DNA from: Candidatus Competibacteraceae bacterium
Lineage (GTDB): Bacteria; Pseudomonadota; Gammaproteobacteria; Competibacterales; Competibacteraceae
Reading direction: 5' to 3'
DNA: 37,016 nucleotides
Assembly (NCBI GenBank): GCA_003989085.1
Contig: RXIV01000018.1
Coordinates: 1-37,016, forward strand
This document shows positions 30,401-37,016 of the stretch, one piece after another. Made by a program: the position numbers and the translations under genes. How positions within the stretch are numbered: position 1 is the stretch's first letter; each line of letters starts with the position of its first letter. The notes beneath the pieces were generated by a model. It had not been told where the DNA came from and did not search any database. It saw nothing but the letters and a program-made list of their open reading frames with translations.

Positions 30401-32794
30401 CTTTTCCCTTAGCTCAGATGGACATGCTTGCAAGGTCGGCGGCGTGGGCACGGAGGTCGCCATTTTTGACGCTCCCGATACCGTCAACCCGGTTTCCCAG
30501 ATCTCGGTTTCCGCCAGTAATCCATCCGAACCGGTTAAACCGACATAATCAAAAACCAGCAGGTCGCAATCTTCCAGATTGGGCAGCGTCCAGCGCCAAC
30601 CGCGCTGCAAATCCCGGTACAGGTAATAGTCAATGACTTGGCGCAAAGCGTCGGCGGTCAGTGTCTGGGCCGGGCCGCGAACGTCCGGATCCGCCGCGTA
30701 ATCGGCAAAAGGGAGCTTGAGTGCATCAAAGACCTGCCGTGACAATTGACCGTGGGTCAATCCGCTCGCGCCTTGAGCCTGCATGGCCTGATGCAGCGCC
30801 GAACGCAGCAACATGACTTGGGCAAAATCATTGAAGTGGCCGGCTTGTAGTGAGGCATCTTGCCGGTTGTCGGTGAAGCTCAACAGCTTGCGGGCTTCCG
30901 CTTGCAGTTCTCTATCGCTCTGCAACTCAATCAGCGCCCGCACGGCCAGAATCGTGGTCGCCGTGCTGCGATTATCGACGCCCAAGGTACTCAGTTTGCC
31001 CCGTTCCGACCGCTGCGTTTTGGTGTACGCCACCCCGCAGTCTGGATTGAGGCAGAACAGGAAGTTGTGGCGAATCAACGCGACTTCCATTCCCGCGCCT
31101 TCAGCCACAATACGGCCCGATGGTTCGACAAAGACGACCGCAGGAACATCCTCACGGGATTCCCTGCGGATCCGCTCGACCCCTTGTGCCGTGGTTTCTT
31201 TGAAAGACTCGGGTAAGCGTTCCAACAGAGCCAATTCATCGCCACGCGGCCACGGAGAGCGGGCTGACAGGTACACATAGGCGTCGCCTTGACCATCATC
31301 GCCCACTTCACGGCGGTCTTCACGCGGGATCAGTCGCCGCTGACCGCTTTCATCGACGTGGTCGGAAACCCGGTAATAGGCCGCGCCACACTGGCGACAG
31401 AACACCAGCGGGAAGAGTGGCTTCTCCGGTTCATGCGGTTGTGCGCCCTGCTTGACCAGCGAGAGATAGCGGCTTGATTCAGCTTCCAGCGTGGTCCAGA
31501 CGGTATCGCCACGGGTAAAGAACTGATGGAGGCGAAAGGCAAAAATCGGGAAGCGACTAAACTCGGTGCGTCGAAGTTGGGAGCCTTGGGTCAGAAACTG
31601 GCGTAATACGCGGTCGCAGTGGTTGGCATCCAAGCCGGTCAGTGTCGCCAGTTCAGCCACCGCGCTGCCTTCACCGCGCAATCGGCGGGGCGGTTGGCGA
31701 ATCCAGCGCCCGGTCGCCGTTTCCATCTGGACGCCAAAGGTGGATTCAATCCAGGAAGCCAGCGGGTGAACGCGGAACGCCTCATAAGTCACGGGCGGTT
31801 CCGCATCAGCGGCCAGTGCCGCTAACAGTGCCGCAATCGTAGCGGGATCGGTGAAATCCCGCTCTAGGGTAGCGCGTTCCAAGGTCTCGCCGATCACTTG
31901 GTCTGCCCCAATCGCCGTTCCAAACAGGGTTTGTGCGACCGCCGCCACTTCGCGCTGTTGATCTTCGGACGTTCCGGCGCTGGCCATCGTGGCCGAAGTT
32001 CCGACACCAATGAAATCATGCCCACCAAACGCCAATCGGCACCGCCGGATCAACAGGGCAATATCGGCCCCTTGCCGACCCCGATAGGTGTGCAGTTCGT
32101 CAAACACCAGAAACTGCAAGCCCTGCGCCGCCCGCACCAGTTCGCGGTCTTCACGGCGGGTCAGCAGCAATTCCAACATCATGTAGTTGGTCAGGAGGAT
32201 ATCAGGCGGATTTTTGCGAATGTCCTCACGCTCGGCCCCTTGATCCTGTCCGGTAAACCGGGCAAATCGCAGCGGAGACTGGCCTTCGCCATAGCCTTTC
32301 TCCAGAAACTTCTTTAATTCCTCGGCTTGGCTGTTGGCCAGCGCGTTCATCGGATAAACAACAATGGCTTGAATGCCTTGGCCCGATCCGCGCCGCAAAA
32401 CGTGATCCACAATCGGAATGATATAGGCGAGGCTTTTACCGGAGCCGGTGCCACTGGTCAGAACGTAGGAACGACCCTGTTTGGCCTGGCGAACGGCATC
32501 AACCTGATGGGTATGAAGTTGCAGGAGTTGGCCTGTGAAATCATGATCCGTCTTGCCGATCCGGAAAATCCGGGCGCACTCCGGGTGCAAGGTCCCGTCC
32601 GCAACCAGATCATCGACTGTGCCGCCTGGAAAGAAGGTTGGATTCAGTTGCAGCAACGGTTCCGGCCACAACACCCCTTGCTGGAGTTGTTGCTCGACAA
32701 AGGCTTTGATGCGCGGGTCAGCGATGGTGATGAAGCTGCGGGTGTAATTCGCATAGTCTTCAACGAGGCGGTTGCGTAGATCAAATACGTCCAT
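27482..32794 (-). CDS. Giant DEAD-like/DUF1998 helicase with C-terminal nuclease-like domain
   Basis: 1,770 aa, first gene of the operon. SF2 motifs: I TSGTGSGKSLAY (about residues 112-123), DELHTYRG (about 231), GTSATMA (about 268), and helicase C MELGVDIAQLNVVNLRN to QRSGRAGRGGQP (about 1035-1075). Zn-type cysteines CPACGYAHLEQGVHLAEVCDRC lie near 1365. The DUF1998 core GAGVLRQLVED to CGKACYECLLDYGNQ spans about 1570-1625. The last ~90 residues (RPDFYYADGGAAIYIDGPPH then GYVVIRFHH) look like a Vsr/DUF559 PD-(D/E)xK domain. Such single giant helicases resemble DruE of Druantia. In content it equals DrmA plus DrmB of DISARM plus a nuclease. Start ATG at 32,794; transcription is divergent from the ExoVII-like operon. 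Confidence 0.88.
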   Translation of the reverse strand: MDVFDLRNRLVEDYANYTRSFITIADPRIKAFVEQQLQQGVLWPEPLLQLNPTFFPGGTVDDLVADGTLHPECARIFRIGKTDHDFTGQLLQLHTHQVDAVRQAKQGRSYVLTSGTGSGKSLAYIIPIVDHVLRRGSGQGIQAIVVYPMNALANSQAEELKKFLEKGYGEGQSPLRFARFTGQDQGAEREDIRKNPPDILLTNYMMLELLLTRREDRELVRAAQGLQFLVFDELHTYRGRQGADIALLIRRCRLAFGGHDFIGVGTSATMASAGTSEDQQREVAAVAQTLFGTAIGADQVIGETLERATLERDFTDPATIAALLAALAADAEPPVTYEAFRVHPLASWIESTFGVQMETATGRWIRQPPRRLRGEGSAVAELATLTGLDANHCDRVLRQFLTQGSQLRRTEFSRFPIFAFRLHQFFTRGDTVWTTLEAESSRYLSLVKQGAQPHEPEKPLFPLVFCRQCGAAYYRVSDHVDESGQRRLIPREDRREVGDDGQGDAYVYLSARSPWPRGDELALLERLPESFKETTAQGVERIRRESREDVPAVVFVEPSGRIVAEGAGMEVALIRHNFLFCLNPDCGVAYTKTQRSERGKLSTLGVDNRSTATTILAVRALIELQSDRELQAEARKLLSFTDNRQDASLQAGHFNDFAQVMLLRSALHQAMQAQGASGLTHGQLSRQVFDALKLPFADYAADPDVRGPAQTLTADALRQVIDYYLYRDLQRGWRWTLPNLEDCDLLVFDYVGLTGSDGLLAETEIWETGLTVSGASKMATSVPTPPTLQACPSELREKLLRTLLDVLRHGLAVKVDVLDETKQRDWVEKTKPRLREDTVWYLEDSRELVKATVAYPRQGQREDRNGLFISSYGRYGRYLRRRLKPYTPPGEPFGREDVDAVIRFLLLGLKRYGIVEEVRDGQPPAAAERGRRPAPVAPADPIPGYQINPDALRWLLGLGQVRPLDPTRLVETGEISPEVNRYFVECYRHFVELKSRLEAREHTAQVAAEDRQDREDRFRTGDLPLLFCSPTMELGVDIAQLNVVNLRNVPPTPANYAQRSGRAGRGGQPALVYTYCAGRSPHDQYYYHRPQQMVGGVVAPPRIDLRNRDLVRSHLHALWMEVAKPDLGQTLTTVLDMEPQAGQQPLPIKDELKTTLTDPTHRAVALAKAQTLLAGIQPILDTAPWFHPHWAKDTLDALERAFDAACERWRELYRAAVQQRELHHKIIVDHSRTETERQHSKRLRAQAESQIKLLTDIGSRNQGDFYSYRYFATEGFLPGYNFPRLPISAYVPARRQRGYDEFISRPRFLALAEFGPRALIYHEGARYRVYKVNLDFGSDDLEASRALATRILKRCPACGYAHLEQGVHLAEVCDRCRTALDETSQISQLVHLRNVSLKLAQRITCDEEERQRFGYRIVTAYRFPEVGGKQDRRDAEVKIDEVPVLSLSYGDATDLYRINLGWANQQQREAPGFKLDVEKGYWSSNQADDQDQDDAATAGRTVRVVPYVNDTKNALVLRVEPARSLEEMASLQAALAEAIQKHFQLEPRELATEALPSPRERREILFYEAAEGGAGVLRQLVEDPQVIPALARRALEICHFDPDTLHDHHAERCGKACYECLLDYGNQPDHPLLDRYLIRDFLAALIHADCRPAGGTGSREERLVELHRRCDSQLERRWLDRLDGLKLRLPSDGQYRIESCSTRPDFYYADGGAAIYIDGPPHDTPEQIRTDEAITARLLEAGYVVIRFHHRADWEAIFQRHPDIFGVPQA

Positions 32795-33096
32795 GCAGTA
32801 ATACTCGGTAATTTTTCAGTGTTTTTAGGAAATCTTGCTCGGATAAGCATTTACCGAGCCATCCTTGCACTATGGACATAGTTCATTGCTAATGAACGGG
32901 TTATCCTTGATGAGGATCGCCAATAGGTACGCGTCTGTTTCAACTTGAAACAGACGCCTGTTGATCCAGCGCAAGTCCGCCCGATGATTTTGCCGCCGCT
33001 CTATACTGCAAATAGTGTAGCCCAGAACTTTCACCCTTCCGGGCGACGTTTCCACGTTCTCCGCCATAGCACTCACGAAGCCCGCCAACCCCCGCC
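32795..33096. promoter_or_regulatory. Divergent intergenic region between the two defence operons
   Basis: 302 bp without a supported gene; it must hold both promoters. Besides the long palindrome at 32,931-32,957, GCTCGG/CCGAGC arms flank 11 nt near 32,837-32,859. A TATACT at about 33,001 is a possible plus-strand -10. No confident -35 is seen on either strand. Confidence 0.5.
32931..32957. promoter_or_regulatory. Perfect 27-bp palindrome in the divergent promoter region
   Basis: Arms GCGTCTGTTTCAA and TTGAAACAGACGC (13 bp each, perfect) flank a single C. It is central between the helicase and exonuclease operons. It lacks a following T-run on either strand, so an operator for a dimeric regulator is more likely than a terminator. 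No regulator gene is visible in either operon. Confidence 0.65.
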
Positions 33097-34662
33097 ATGC
33101 CCGAAACCTTCCTGCGCGTCGAATACCGTGAAAAGGACGAAGTCAAGCGCCTCGGTGCGTACTGGAGCCGTGAACAACGGCAGTGGTACGTTCCAGCGGG
33201 CCGGGATTTAACGCCCTTTGCCCGCTGGCTGCCGGTTCAGGAATCGCCAGCCGCATATCACCTTGACGAGACTCCAACGCCGCCGGTGCAAGGGCTGTCC
33301 TTGCGGGAAGTGATGCAGCGGATTCGTGGTTGCGTCCAACAGGGCTTGCCGGAGGCGCTGTGGATTCGGGCGGAATTGACTAAAGTCGATAGCCGTCTCA
33401 ATCATGCGTTTCTGGACTTGGTCGAACGCGATGCAACTCGTGAAGTCGCCAGCGCCAAGGCGGTGATTTGGCAACCCGGCCCGATGCTCGCCCAGTTCAG
33501 CCAACAGACCGGCCAAGACTTAGTCGCCGGTTTGCAAGTGTTGGTGCAAGCCCGTGTTGAAGTGCAAGACCGGTTCGGGCTGCGACTGGTGATTGAAGCT
33601 ATCGACGCCACTTACACCGTCGGCGTCATGGCGCAGCAGTTGAAAATCATCCGCCAGACGCTGGAACAGGAAGGCATCATCAACCGCAATCGGCAGCTTT
33701 CCTTGCCGGAAGACTTTTTCCGCATCGCGGTCATCAGCCCCGAGGATGCTGCCGGGTTGGGCGACTTTCAAGCCGGAGCCGCGCCGCTGGAACGGTTCGG
33801 GATTTGCCGGTTTCATTACTTCACCGCCTTATTTCAAGGCACGAACGCCAAAGATAGCCTGTTGCAAGCCATAGAATCGGCATCGGCATTACCGGATATT
33901 CAGGCGTTGGTGCTGATTCGCGGCGGCGGCGCAGTAGCGGATTTGCACTGGCTCAATGAATTGGAACTGGCGCGGGCGGTATGTTTGAGTCCAGTGCCGA
34001 TTATTACCGGCATCGGCCATCAACGCGACCAGACGGTTCTTGACGAAGTGGCTTGTCGAGTGGCTGACACGCCATCAAAGGTTATTGAACTCATCCGTGA
34101 CGCGATTCAGCAGCGGGCGGCCCGGACTGAGCACGATTTCCACACGATTCAGACCGCAATTGAACGGCGCTGGCTGCAAGCCGAACGGATGATTGCGGCG
34201 GATTGGCAAACCGTGAGAACGCAGGCGACCGGGCGGATTCAGGCCACAGGCGAGGCATTAACCGCCATTCATCACCGCTTCATCGCCCAAGTCAAAGCGT
34301 ATTGTGTGGTTTCGAGCCGCGACCTGCTGGAACAGCGTCGGATGATTCTGCTGCACAGTCCAGCGCATCTGCATCGGGCGGCGGCGGCATTAACAGCGGC
34401 GCATACGGTCGTGTTGAAGCAGGCCACTCGGCTGATTCAGCAAGCCGGTGATCATGCCGAGCGCTTATTGCGCGAAATCCTTGGTCAAGGCCCGGAGCGC
34501 ACGTTGCGGCGTGGCTTTGCCCTGGTGCGGGATGCGACCGGTCAGCCGGTGACTTCGCGGGCGGTGGCGAATCAACACACCCGGTTGAGTCTTGAGTTCC
34601 ACGATGGGCGGATTTCAGTACAAAGAGGTGGTGATGATGACCAAACAATGCTCCATCATTGA
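33097..34662 (+). CDS. DUF5710-exonuclease VII large subunit (XseA-like) fusion
   Basis: 521 aa. Residues ~3-48 ([20 protein letters not shown] then [17 protein letters not shown]) form a DUF5710-type module usually found in DNA-primase/plasmid proteins. Then an OB-fold region ([21 protein letters not shown]...) and the ExoVII catalytic core: [39 protein letters not shown] and [10 protein letters not shown] match the RGGG..DL / GHExD..D..A / TPSxA motifs. A coiled-coil follows and the C-terminal RGFALVRD block is kept. ExoVII degrades single-stranded DNA to oligonucleotides. This is an accessory version, not the housekeeping xseA: it has an extra domain and lies with toxin-antitoxin genes. 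Its end overlaps the antitoxin start. Confidence 0.88.
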   Translation: MPETFLRVEYREKDEVKRLGAYWSREQRQWYVPAGRDLTPFARWLPVQESPAAYHLDETPTPPVQGLSLREVMQRIRGCVQQGLPEALWIRAELTKVDSRLNHAFLDLVERDATREVASAKAVIWQPGPMLAQFSQQTGQDLVAGLQVLVQARVEVQDRFGLRLVIEAIDATYTVGVMAQQLKIIRQTLEQEGIINRNRQLSLPEDFFRIAVISPEDAAGLGDFQAGAAPLERFGICRFHYFTALFQGTNAKDSLLQAIESASALPDIQALVLIRGGGAVADLHWLNELELARAVCLSPVPIITGIGHQRDQTVLDEVACRVADTPSKVIELIRDAIQQRAARTEHDFHTIQTAIERRWLQAERMIAADWQTVRTQATGRIQATGEALTAIHHRFIAQVKAYCVVSSRDLLEQRRMILLHSPAHLHRAAAALTAAHTVVLKQATRLIQQAGDHAERLLREILGQGPERTLRRGFALVRDATGQPVTSRAVANQHTRLSLEFHDGRISVQRGGDDDQTMLHH

Positions 34663-34912
34663 AGCTCGGCATTCGCTGGGCCGCATGATTAAAACGCTCC
34701 AACCCGGCGAACGGATTACCCTAACCCGCCGTGGCGAAGCCGTCGCTATTGTTCTTACTCCTGATGAATATGCCCGGTTGACCGGGGAACAACGCCGTCC
34801 GTGGTGGGCAGTCGTTGAGCAATTTCGCCAACAAAACGACTTTGTGGAACTGAATGATCAAGAAATTGACTCATGGCGGGATCGCAGTCCGCCTCGGGAG
34901 AGTGTTTGGTGA
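34637..34912 (+). CDS. Phd/YefM-type antitoxin in the ExoVII-like operon
   Basis: About 91 aa. [18 protein letters not shown] and ITLTRRGEAVAIVLTPDEYARL are the Phd/YefM DNA-binding core. The acidic tail (FVELNDQEIDSWRDR) should bind the toxin. The start at 34,637 (or ATG 34,634) follows an AAAGAGGTGG site and lies within the end of the XseA-like gene, so translation is coupled. It should neutralise the next gene's product and may regulate the operon. Confidence 0.88.
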   Translation: MTKQCSIIEARHSLGRMIKTLQPGERITLTRRGEAVAIVLTPDEYARLTGEQRRPWWAVVEQFRQQNDFVELNDQEIDSWRDRSPPRESVW

Positions 34913-35328
34913 AAGCCCGCTATTTGCTGGATACCAACATCCTTTCGGAACCGGTTAAACCTAATCCGTCAGCTACGGTCGTTGAACGGTTACGGCGACA
35001 CCACCATGAATCAGTAACGGCCGCTCCGGTGTGGTTTGAGCTCATACACGGCGTAGAGCAAATGCCAACATCGCATCGCCGGGATCGATTGGCGCAGTAT
35101 CTTCAGGCACTCAATGACTCTGATTTGCAAGTCCTGGGCTATGACAAAACAGCGGCGGATTGGCACGCCCGAGAACACACGCGGCTCCGGGCTACCGGTC
35201 AAATACGGCCCTTTGTTGACGGGCAAATCGCGGCCATTGCTGCGGTGCATGGTCTGGTGCTGGTTTCACGCAATCTCAGAGACTTTCAGTTATTCGCTGG
35301 CTTAATCGTGGAAAACTGGTTTAATTGA
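34909..35328 (+). CDS. PIN-domain toxin (VapC/FitB-like) in the ExoVII-like operon
   Basis: 139 aa. Start GTG at 34,909 overlaps the antitoxin stop (GTGA) and gives MKARYLLDTNILSEPVKPNP, with the first catalytic Asp and Glu. VWFELIHGVEQMP supplies the next acidic residue. FVDGQIAAIAAVHGLVLVSRNLRDF carries the later Asp and Asn/Asp positions. It is a probable RNase toxin. Its stop overlaps the XseB-like start (TGATG), so all four genes here are translationally coupled. Confidence 0.9.
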   Translation: MKARYLLDTNILSEPVKPNPSATVVERLRRHHHESVTAAPVWFELIHGVEQMPTSHRRDRLAQYLQALNDSDLQVLGYDKTAADWHAREHTRLRATGQIRPFVDGQIAAIAAVHGLVLVSRNLRDFQLFAGLIVENWFN

Positions 35329-35648
35329 TGACTAATTCCGACTTGAATCCCGACAGTTTCGACCAAGCCTATGCGGTGCTGAAAAAGAATGCCGATTTCC
35401 TGAGCAGTCAGCAGGAACCGGGCATTGACCGGTTATTGCCACTGGTGGAAGAAAGTATGCAGGCTTACAGTATTTGCAAAGCCCGCCTGGAAGCGATTCA
35501 ACAGGCGCTGGCGCAACATTTGGGGCCGGAGAACAATTTACCGGTTACGCCGCCGGCGGATACCGCATTATCGCCGGTAGAAGGTGTGGAACCACGGTAT
35601 AACCGCCGAAGTCGGCAGGCTGATGACGAAGAGGGGATTCCGTTTTGA
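35328..35648 (+). CDS. Exonuclease VII small subunit (XseB-like)
   Basis: About 106 aa. FDQAYAVLKKNADFLSSQQEPGIDRLLPLVEESMQAYSICKARLEAIQQAL follows the XseB helix-turn-helix pattern (the housekeeping protein reads FExALxxLExIVxxLExGxLxLExSLxxYExGxxLxxxCxxxLxxAE). The C-terminal ~35 residues are Pro/Arg-rich and extra. ExoVII requires several small subunits per large subunit, so this is the natural partner of the XseA-like protein, now separated from it by the toxin-antitoxin pair. Confidence 0.8.
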   Translation: MTNSDLNPDSFDQAYAVLKKNADFLSSQQEPGIDRLLPLVEESMQAYSICKARLEAIQQALAQHLGPENNLPVTPPADTALSPVEGVEPRYNRRSRQADDEEGIPF

Positions 35649-35977
35649 GCCGGATTGCCATTCGCTAGTAACGGTTCCGTTTCGGCAATCTGCCCGCTAT
35701 TTCCCGTCATACTGACACTTGCCCCGCCATGTCCTATTGTAGCGTCACTATTGGTATAAGCGGCTATCGCCCCGATATAAGCGGTGGTTCACGTTGGCAC
35801 GTCCATTTTCGACGTGCCAACGCGGGTTGTTTCACTGTGCCACCCGAGGGCGTGGTCGATAGGGGCCAGATAAGGCACGGTTCTGCTGTGCGCGAATAAT
35901 CCCAGCCGACTTATACCGGTAGTTGAGGCCACGCCACCCTCAACTCGTGTGGTGTCTAGTGGTTGGAGACTCCGCCC
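35649..35977. other. Intergenic region with inverted repeats
   Basis: 329 bp without a supported gene. 35,792-35,822 is a perfect 12-bp-arm hairpin (CGTTGGCACGTC / GACGTGCCAACG, 7-nt loop). Another 8-bp inverted repeat (AGTTGAGG/CCTCAACT) spans about 35,922-35,945. TATAAGCGG occurs twice near 35,755-35,785. The first hairpin could end the ExoVII operon, though no T-run follows. Confidence 0.5.
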
Positions 35978-36185
35978 GTGTCTGAATCTGTGATTTTGCG
36001 TGATGCGCCGTTGCGGCTGGCTCGCCCGCGCAAGTGTGACCGTGATGTGAAGTTGCACCTGCCGGAATCGCTTTATGACGATTTGGTTCAACTGGCCCGC
36101 GCGGATAGCCGGGCATGTCGGCGAATACATGCGGGTCATTCTGGAACGCCATGCTTACGGAGCATTTGGCAGTCAACGGGGCTAA
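35978..36185 (+). pseudogene. Small ribbon-helix-helix-like gene with a frameshift
   Basis: GTG at 35,978 follows GGAG by 9 nt. The first frame reads MSESVILRDAPLRLARPRK then DVKLHLPESLYDDLVQLARADSR, a typical RHH-like N-terminus. At about 36,116 the frame must shift by one base to continue as VGEYMRVILERHAYGAFG, ending at TAA 36,183-36,185. Together they give ~68 aa resembling small plasmid/mobilisation DNA-binding proteins. An extra T in GCATGTCGG explains the break. Without the shift the frame continues as nonsense to 36,190. Confidence 0.55.
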
Positions 36186-36296
36186 CCTAATTTGGAATTC
36201 TTCCCTACTGGAGCGGTGGTCATACCCAATTCGCATTTTGAACCGTGGCCGCTCACTGAGCAAACCGCCAAAGTCTTGGGATTGCCTTGCGATCGC

Positions 36297-36509
36297 CTAA
36301 TTGAGGGCTTGAGGCCGGTACGCAGACTCGATAGCCTGATCCAGTAGCTTGCGCACCTCTTCTTCGGGAATATCCATTTGTGCGGCGGCTTGAACGCCTT
36401 GGACCAACATGGTCCAGGCAACACCGCTCGGTTCCGCACCTTGCGCGATAAGGGTCATAGCCATCTGTTGCAAGGTGGCATAGAGTTCCGGGCCGGATAT
36501 TTCAGTCAT
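36297..36509 (-). CDS. Hypothetical protein (70 aa)
   Basis: MTEISGPELYATLQQMAMTL to the end RKLLDQAIESAYRPQALN: a compact, mainly helical, acidic protein without a signal peptide. No family recognised. It is convergent with the frameshifted DNA-binding-like gene. Amino-acid pattern favours a real gene over a shadow. Confidence 0.6.
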   Translation of the reverse strand: MTEISGPELYATLQQMAMTLIAQGAEPSGVAWTMLVQGVQAAAQMDIPEEEVRKLLDQAIESAYRPQALN

Positions 36510-36739
36510 TCGTTAAAACACTCTGTAAGTGAGCTGGATGGGTCGCGGGTTGCTCGATACCGCCTGCATTGTAACCGACCTCGTGCAGGTCATCGCGGAT
36601 CGGCTGGCGGTGGCCCGCGAGATCGGCGCAGTGAAACGGGCCGGTGGTTAACGCCGAACGCGAGGCGGTGGTCTTTTGCTATTGCTGACCGGCGCATTGG
36701 AGTCGCGCAATGCCCGCACTGCTTGAGACCGGACTACGC

Positions 36740-36943
36740 TTAACGGATAGCCTGACTTAGTACCTCGGCGGCCCATTGATTCAGGCTTTTTCCGGCAGCT
36801 TGTGCCGCGATCAGCGCACCGGCATGAAGCTCTGGCGACACGCGCAGCATCAAATTTCCCGATGCCGGTTTTTCGGAGGTAATACCCTGTTTTTGGCTCT
36901 CTTCAATCATAAAATCAATTGCGGCTTCAAAGTTAGCGCTTAA
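36740..36943 (-). pseudogene. HicB-type antitoxin lacking its N-terminus
   Basis: The open frame reads SANFEAAIDFMIEESQKQG, SEKPASGNLMLRVSPELHAG and AAQAAGKSLNQWAAEVLSQA. This is the C-terminal RHH part of HicB (SGKFxLRxxPELHxxxxxAAxxxGKSLNQWAxEVL). The N-terminal RNase-H-like half is missing; a stop lies immediately upstream at the start of a repeat-like sequence. Short translation from an internal ATG at 36,910 is possible. Confidence 0.65.
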
Positions 36944-37016
36944 TTACGTTAGGTAAACCCCCGGCTCTGCCGGGGTGACAGTAGCAGTTTGACAGTTCCG
37001 GGAGTCCACCAAGAAA
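36944..37016. repeat. Repeat-like right edge with GC hairpin
   Basis: CCCCGGC/GCCGGGG with a 3-nt loop (36,959-36,975) is followed by GACAGTAGCAGTTTGACAGT. The look is of an insertion-sequence end or dispersed repeat that truncated the HicB gene. The window ends before this can be resolved. Confidence 0.35.

Noticed and set aside
36192..36347. 51-aa plus-strand frame (TTG start, EFFPTGAVVIPNSHFEPWPL)
   Set aside because: The pattern is somewhat protein-like, but it has no good start signal, overlaps the convergent 70-aa gene and matches no family known to me. Left open rather than called.
36538..36651. 37-codon plus-strand frame (MGRGLLDTACIVTDLVQVIA)
   Set aside because: Too short, weak start signal and no family; it could be a fragment of a small phage or plasmid gene.
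1..37016. CRISPR arrays, rRNA and tRNA genes
   Set aside because: No regularly spaced direct repeats, and no rRNA or tRNA core sequences were recognised by eye. A tRNAscan or Infernal run would be decisive.

Overview
The window looks like a gammaproteobacterial chromosome segment: moderately high GC, dense and often overlapping genes, YchJ, TerD, NADAR and bacterial phytochelatin-synthase families, and several PIN-type toxin-antitoxin pairs. A Competibacter-like host is a guess from style, not a sequence-based identification. No rRNA, tRNA or CRISPR array was recognised.

Region 1 (1-9,390) contains a conserved-looking Cys-rich gene, a cysteine-dependent protein phosphatase, and a 7,657-bp mobile element (1,610-9,266). 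The element has 38-bp Tn3-family terminal inverted repeats, extended to 101 bp, and an AGGAT target duplication. It has no transposase gene. It carries a miniature (TIME-like) element at its left end, an attC-like site, a large helicase-Vsr-type nuclease gene and a PIN toxin-antitoxin pair. It sits inside a 101-codon gene whose two halves rejoin exactly in frame when the element and one target copy are removed.

Region 2 (9,267-16,838) is ordinary accessory or housekeeping DNA. One minus-strand series runs TerD, GNAT acetyltransferase, Asp/Glu racemase, NADAR, a 110-aa protein and the interrupted 101-aa gene. A second set holds a YchJ-like protein, a small hypothetical, a CHAP-domain protein, a phytochelatin-synthase-like protein, an SGNH-fold lipoprotein and a zinc-ribbon protein.

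Region 3 (16,861-32,794) is a large defence operon on the minus strand. In transcription order: a 1,770-aa DUF1998 helicase with a C-terminal nuclease-like domain, an SNF2-type helicase, a 1,362-aa adenine methylase, an antitoxin, a PIN toxin, a methyltransferase-like gene (split by a frameshift in an A-run) and a reverse transcriptase. Adjacent genes overlap or lie within 6 nt. The first three resemble class 1 DISARM (DrmD, DrmMI), but one giant protein takes the place of separate DrmA and DrmB. The RT and its partner look like a defence-associated RT module added to the end of the same transcript. The operon ends against a PIN gene that has lost its N-terminus.

Region 4 (32,795-37,016) is divergent from the defence operon across a ~300-bp gap with a perfect 13-bp-arm palindrome. 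It holds a tight plus-strand operon: a DUF5710-exonuclease VII large-subunit fusion, a Phd-type antitoxin, a PIN toxin and an exonuclease VII small-subunit-like protein. The toxin-antitoxin pair therefore lies between the two nuclease subunits. A frameshifted small DNA-binding-like gene, a 70-aa hypothetical and a truncated HicB-type antitoxin follow.

The strongest candidates for undescribed biology are the seven-gene methylase/helicase/RT operon, the ExoVII-like operon with embedded toxin-antitoxin pair, and the transposase-less Tn3-type element carrying a defence helicase.
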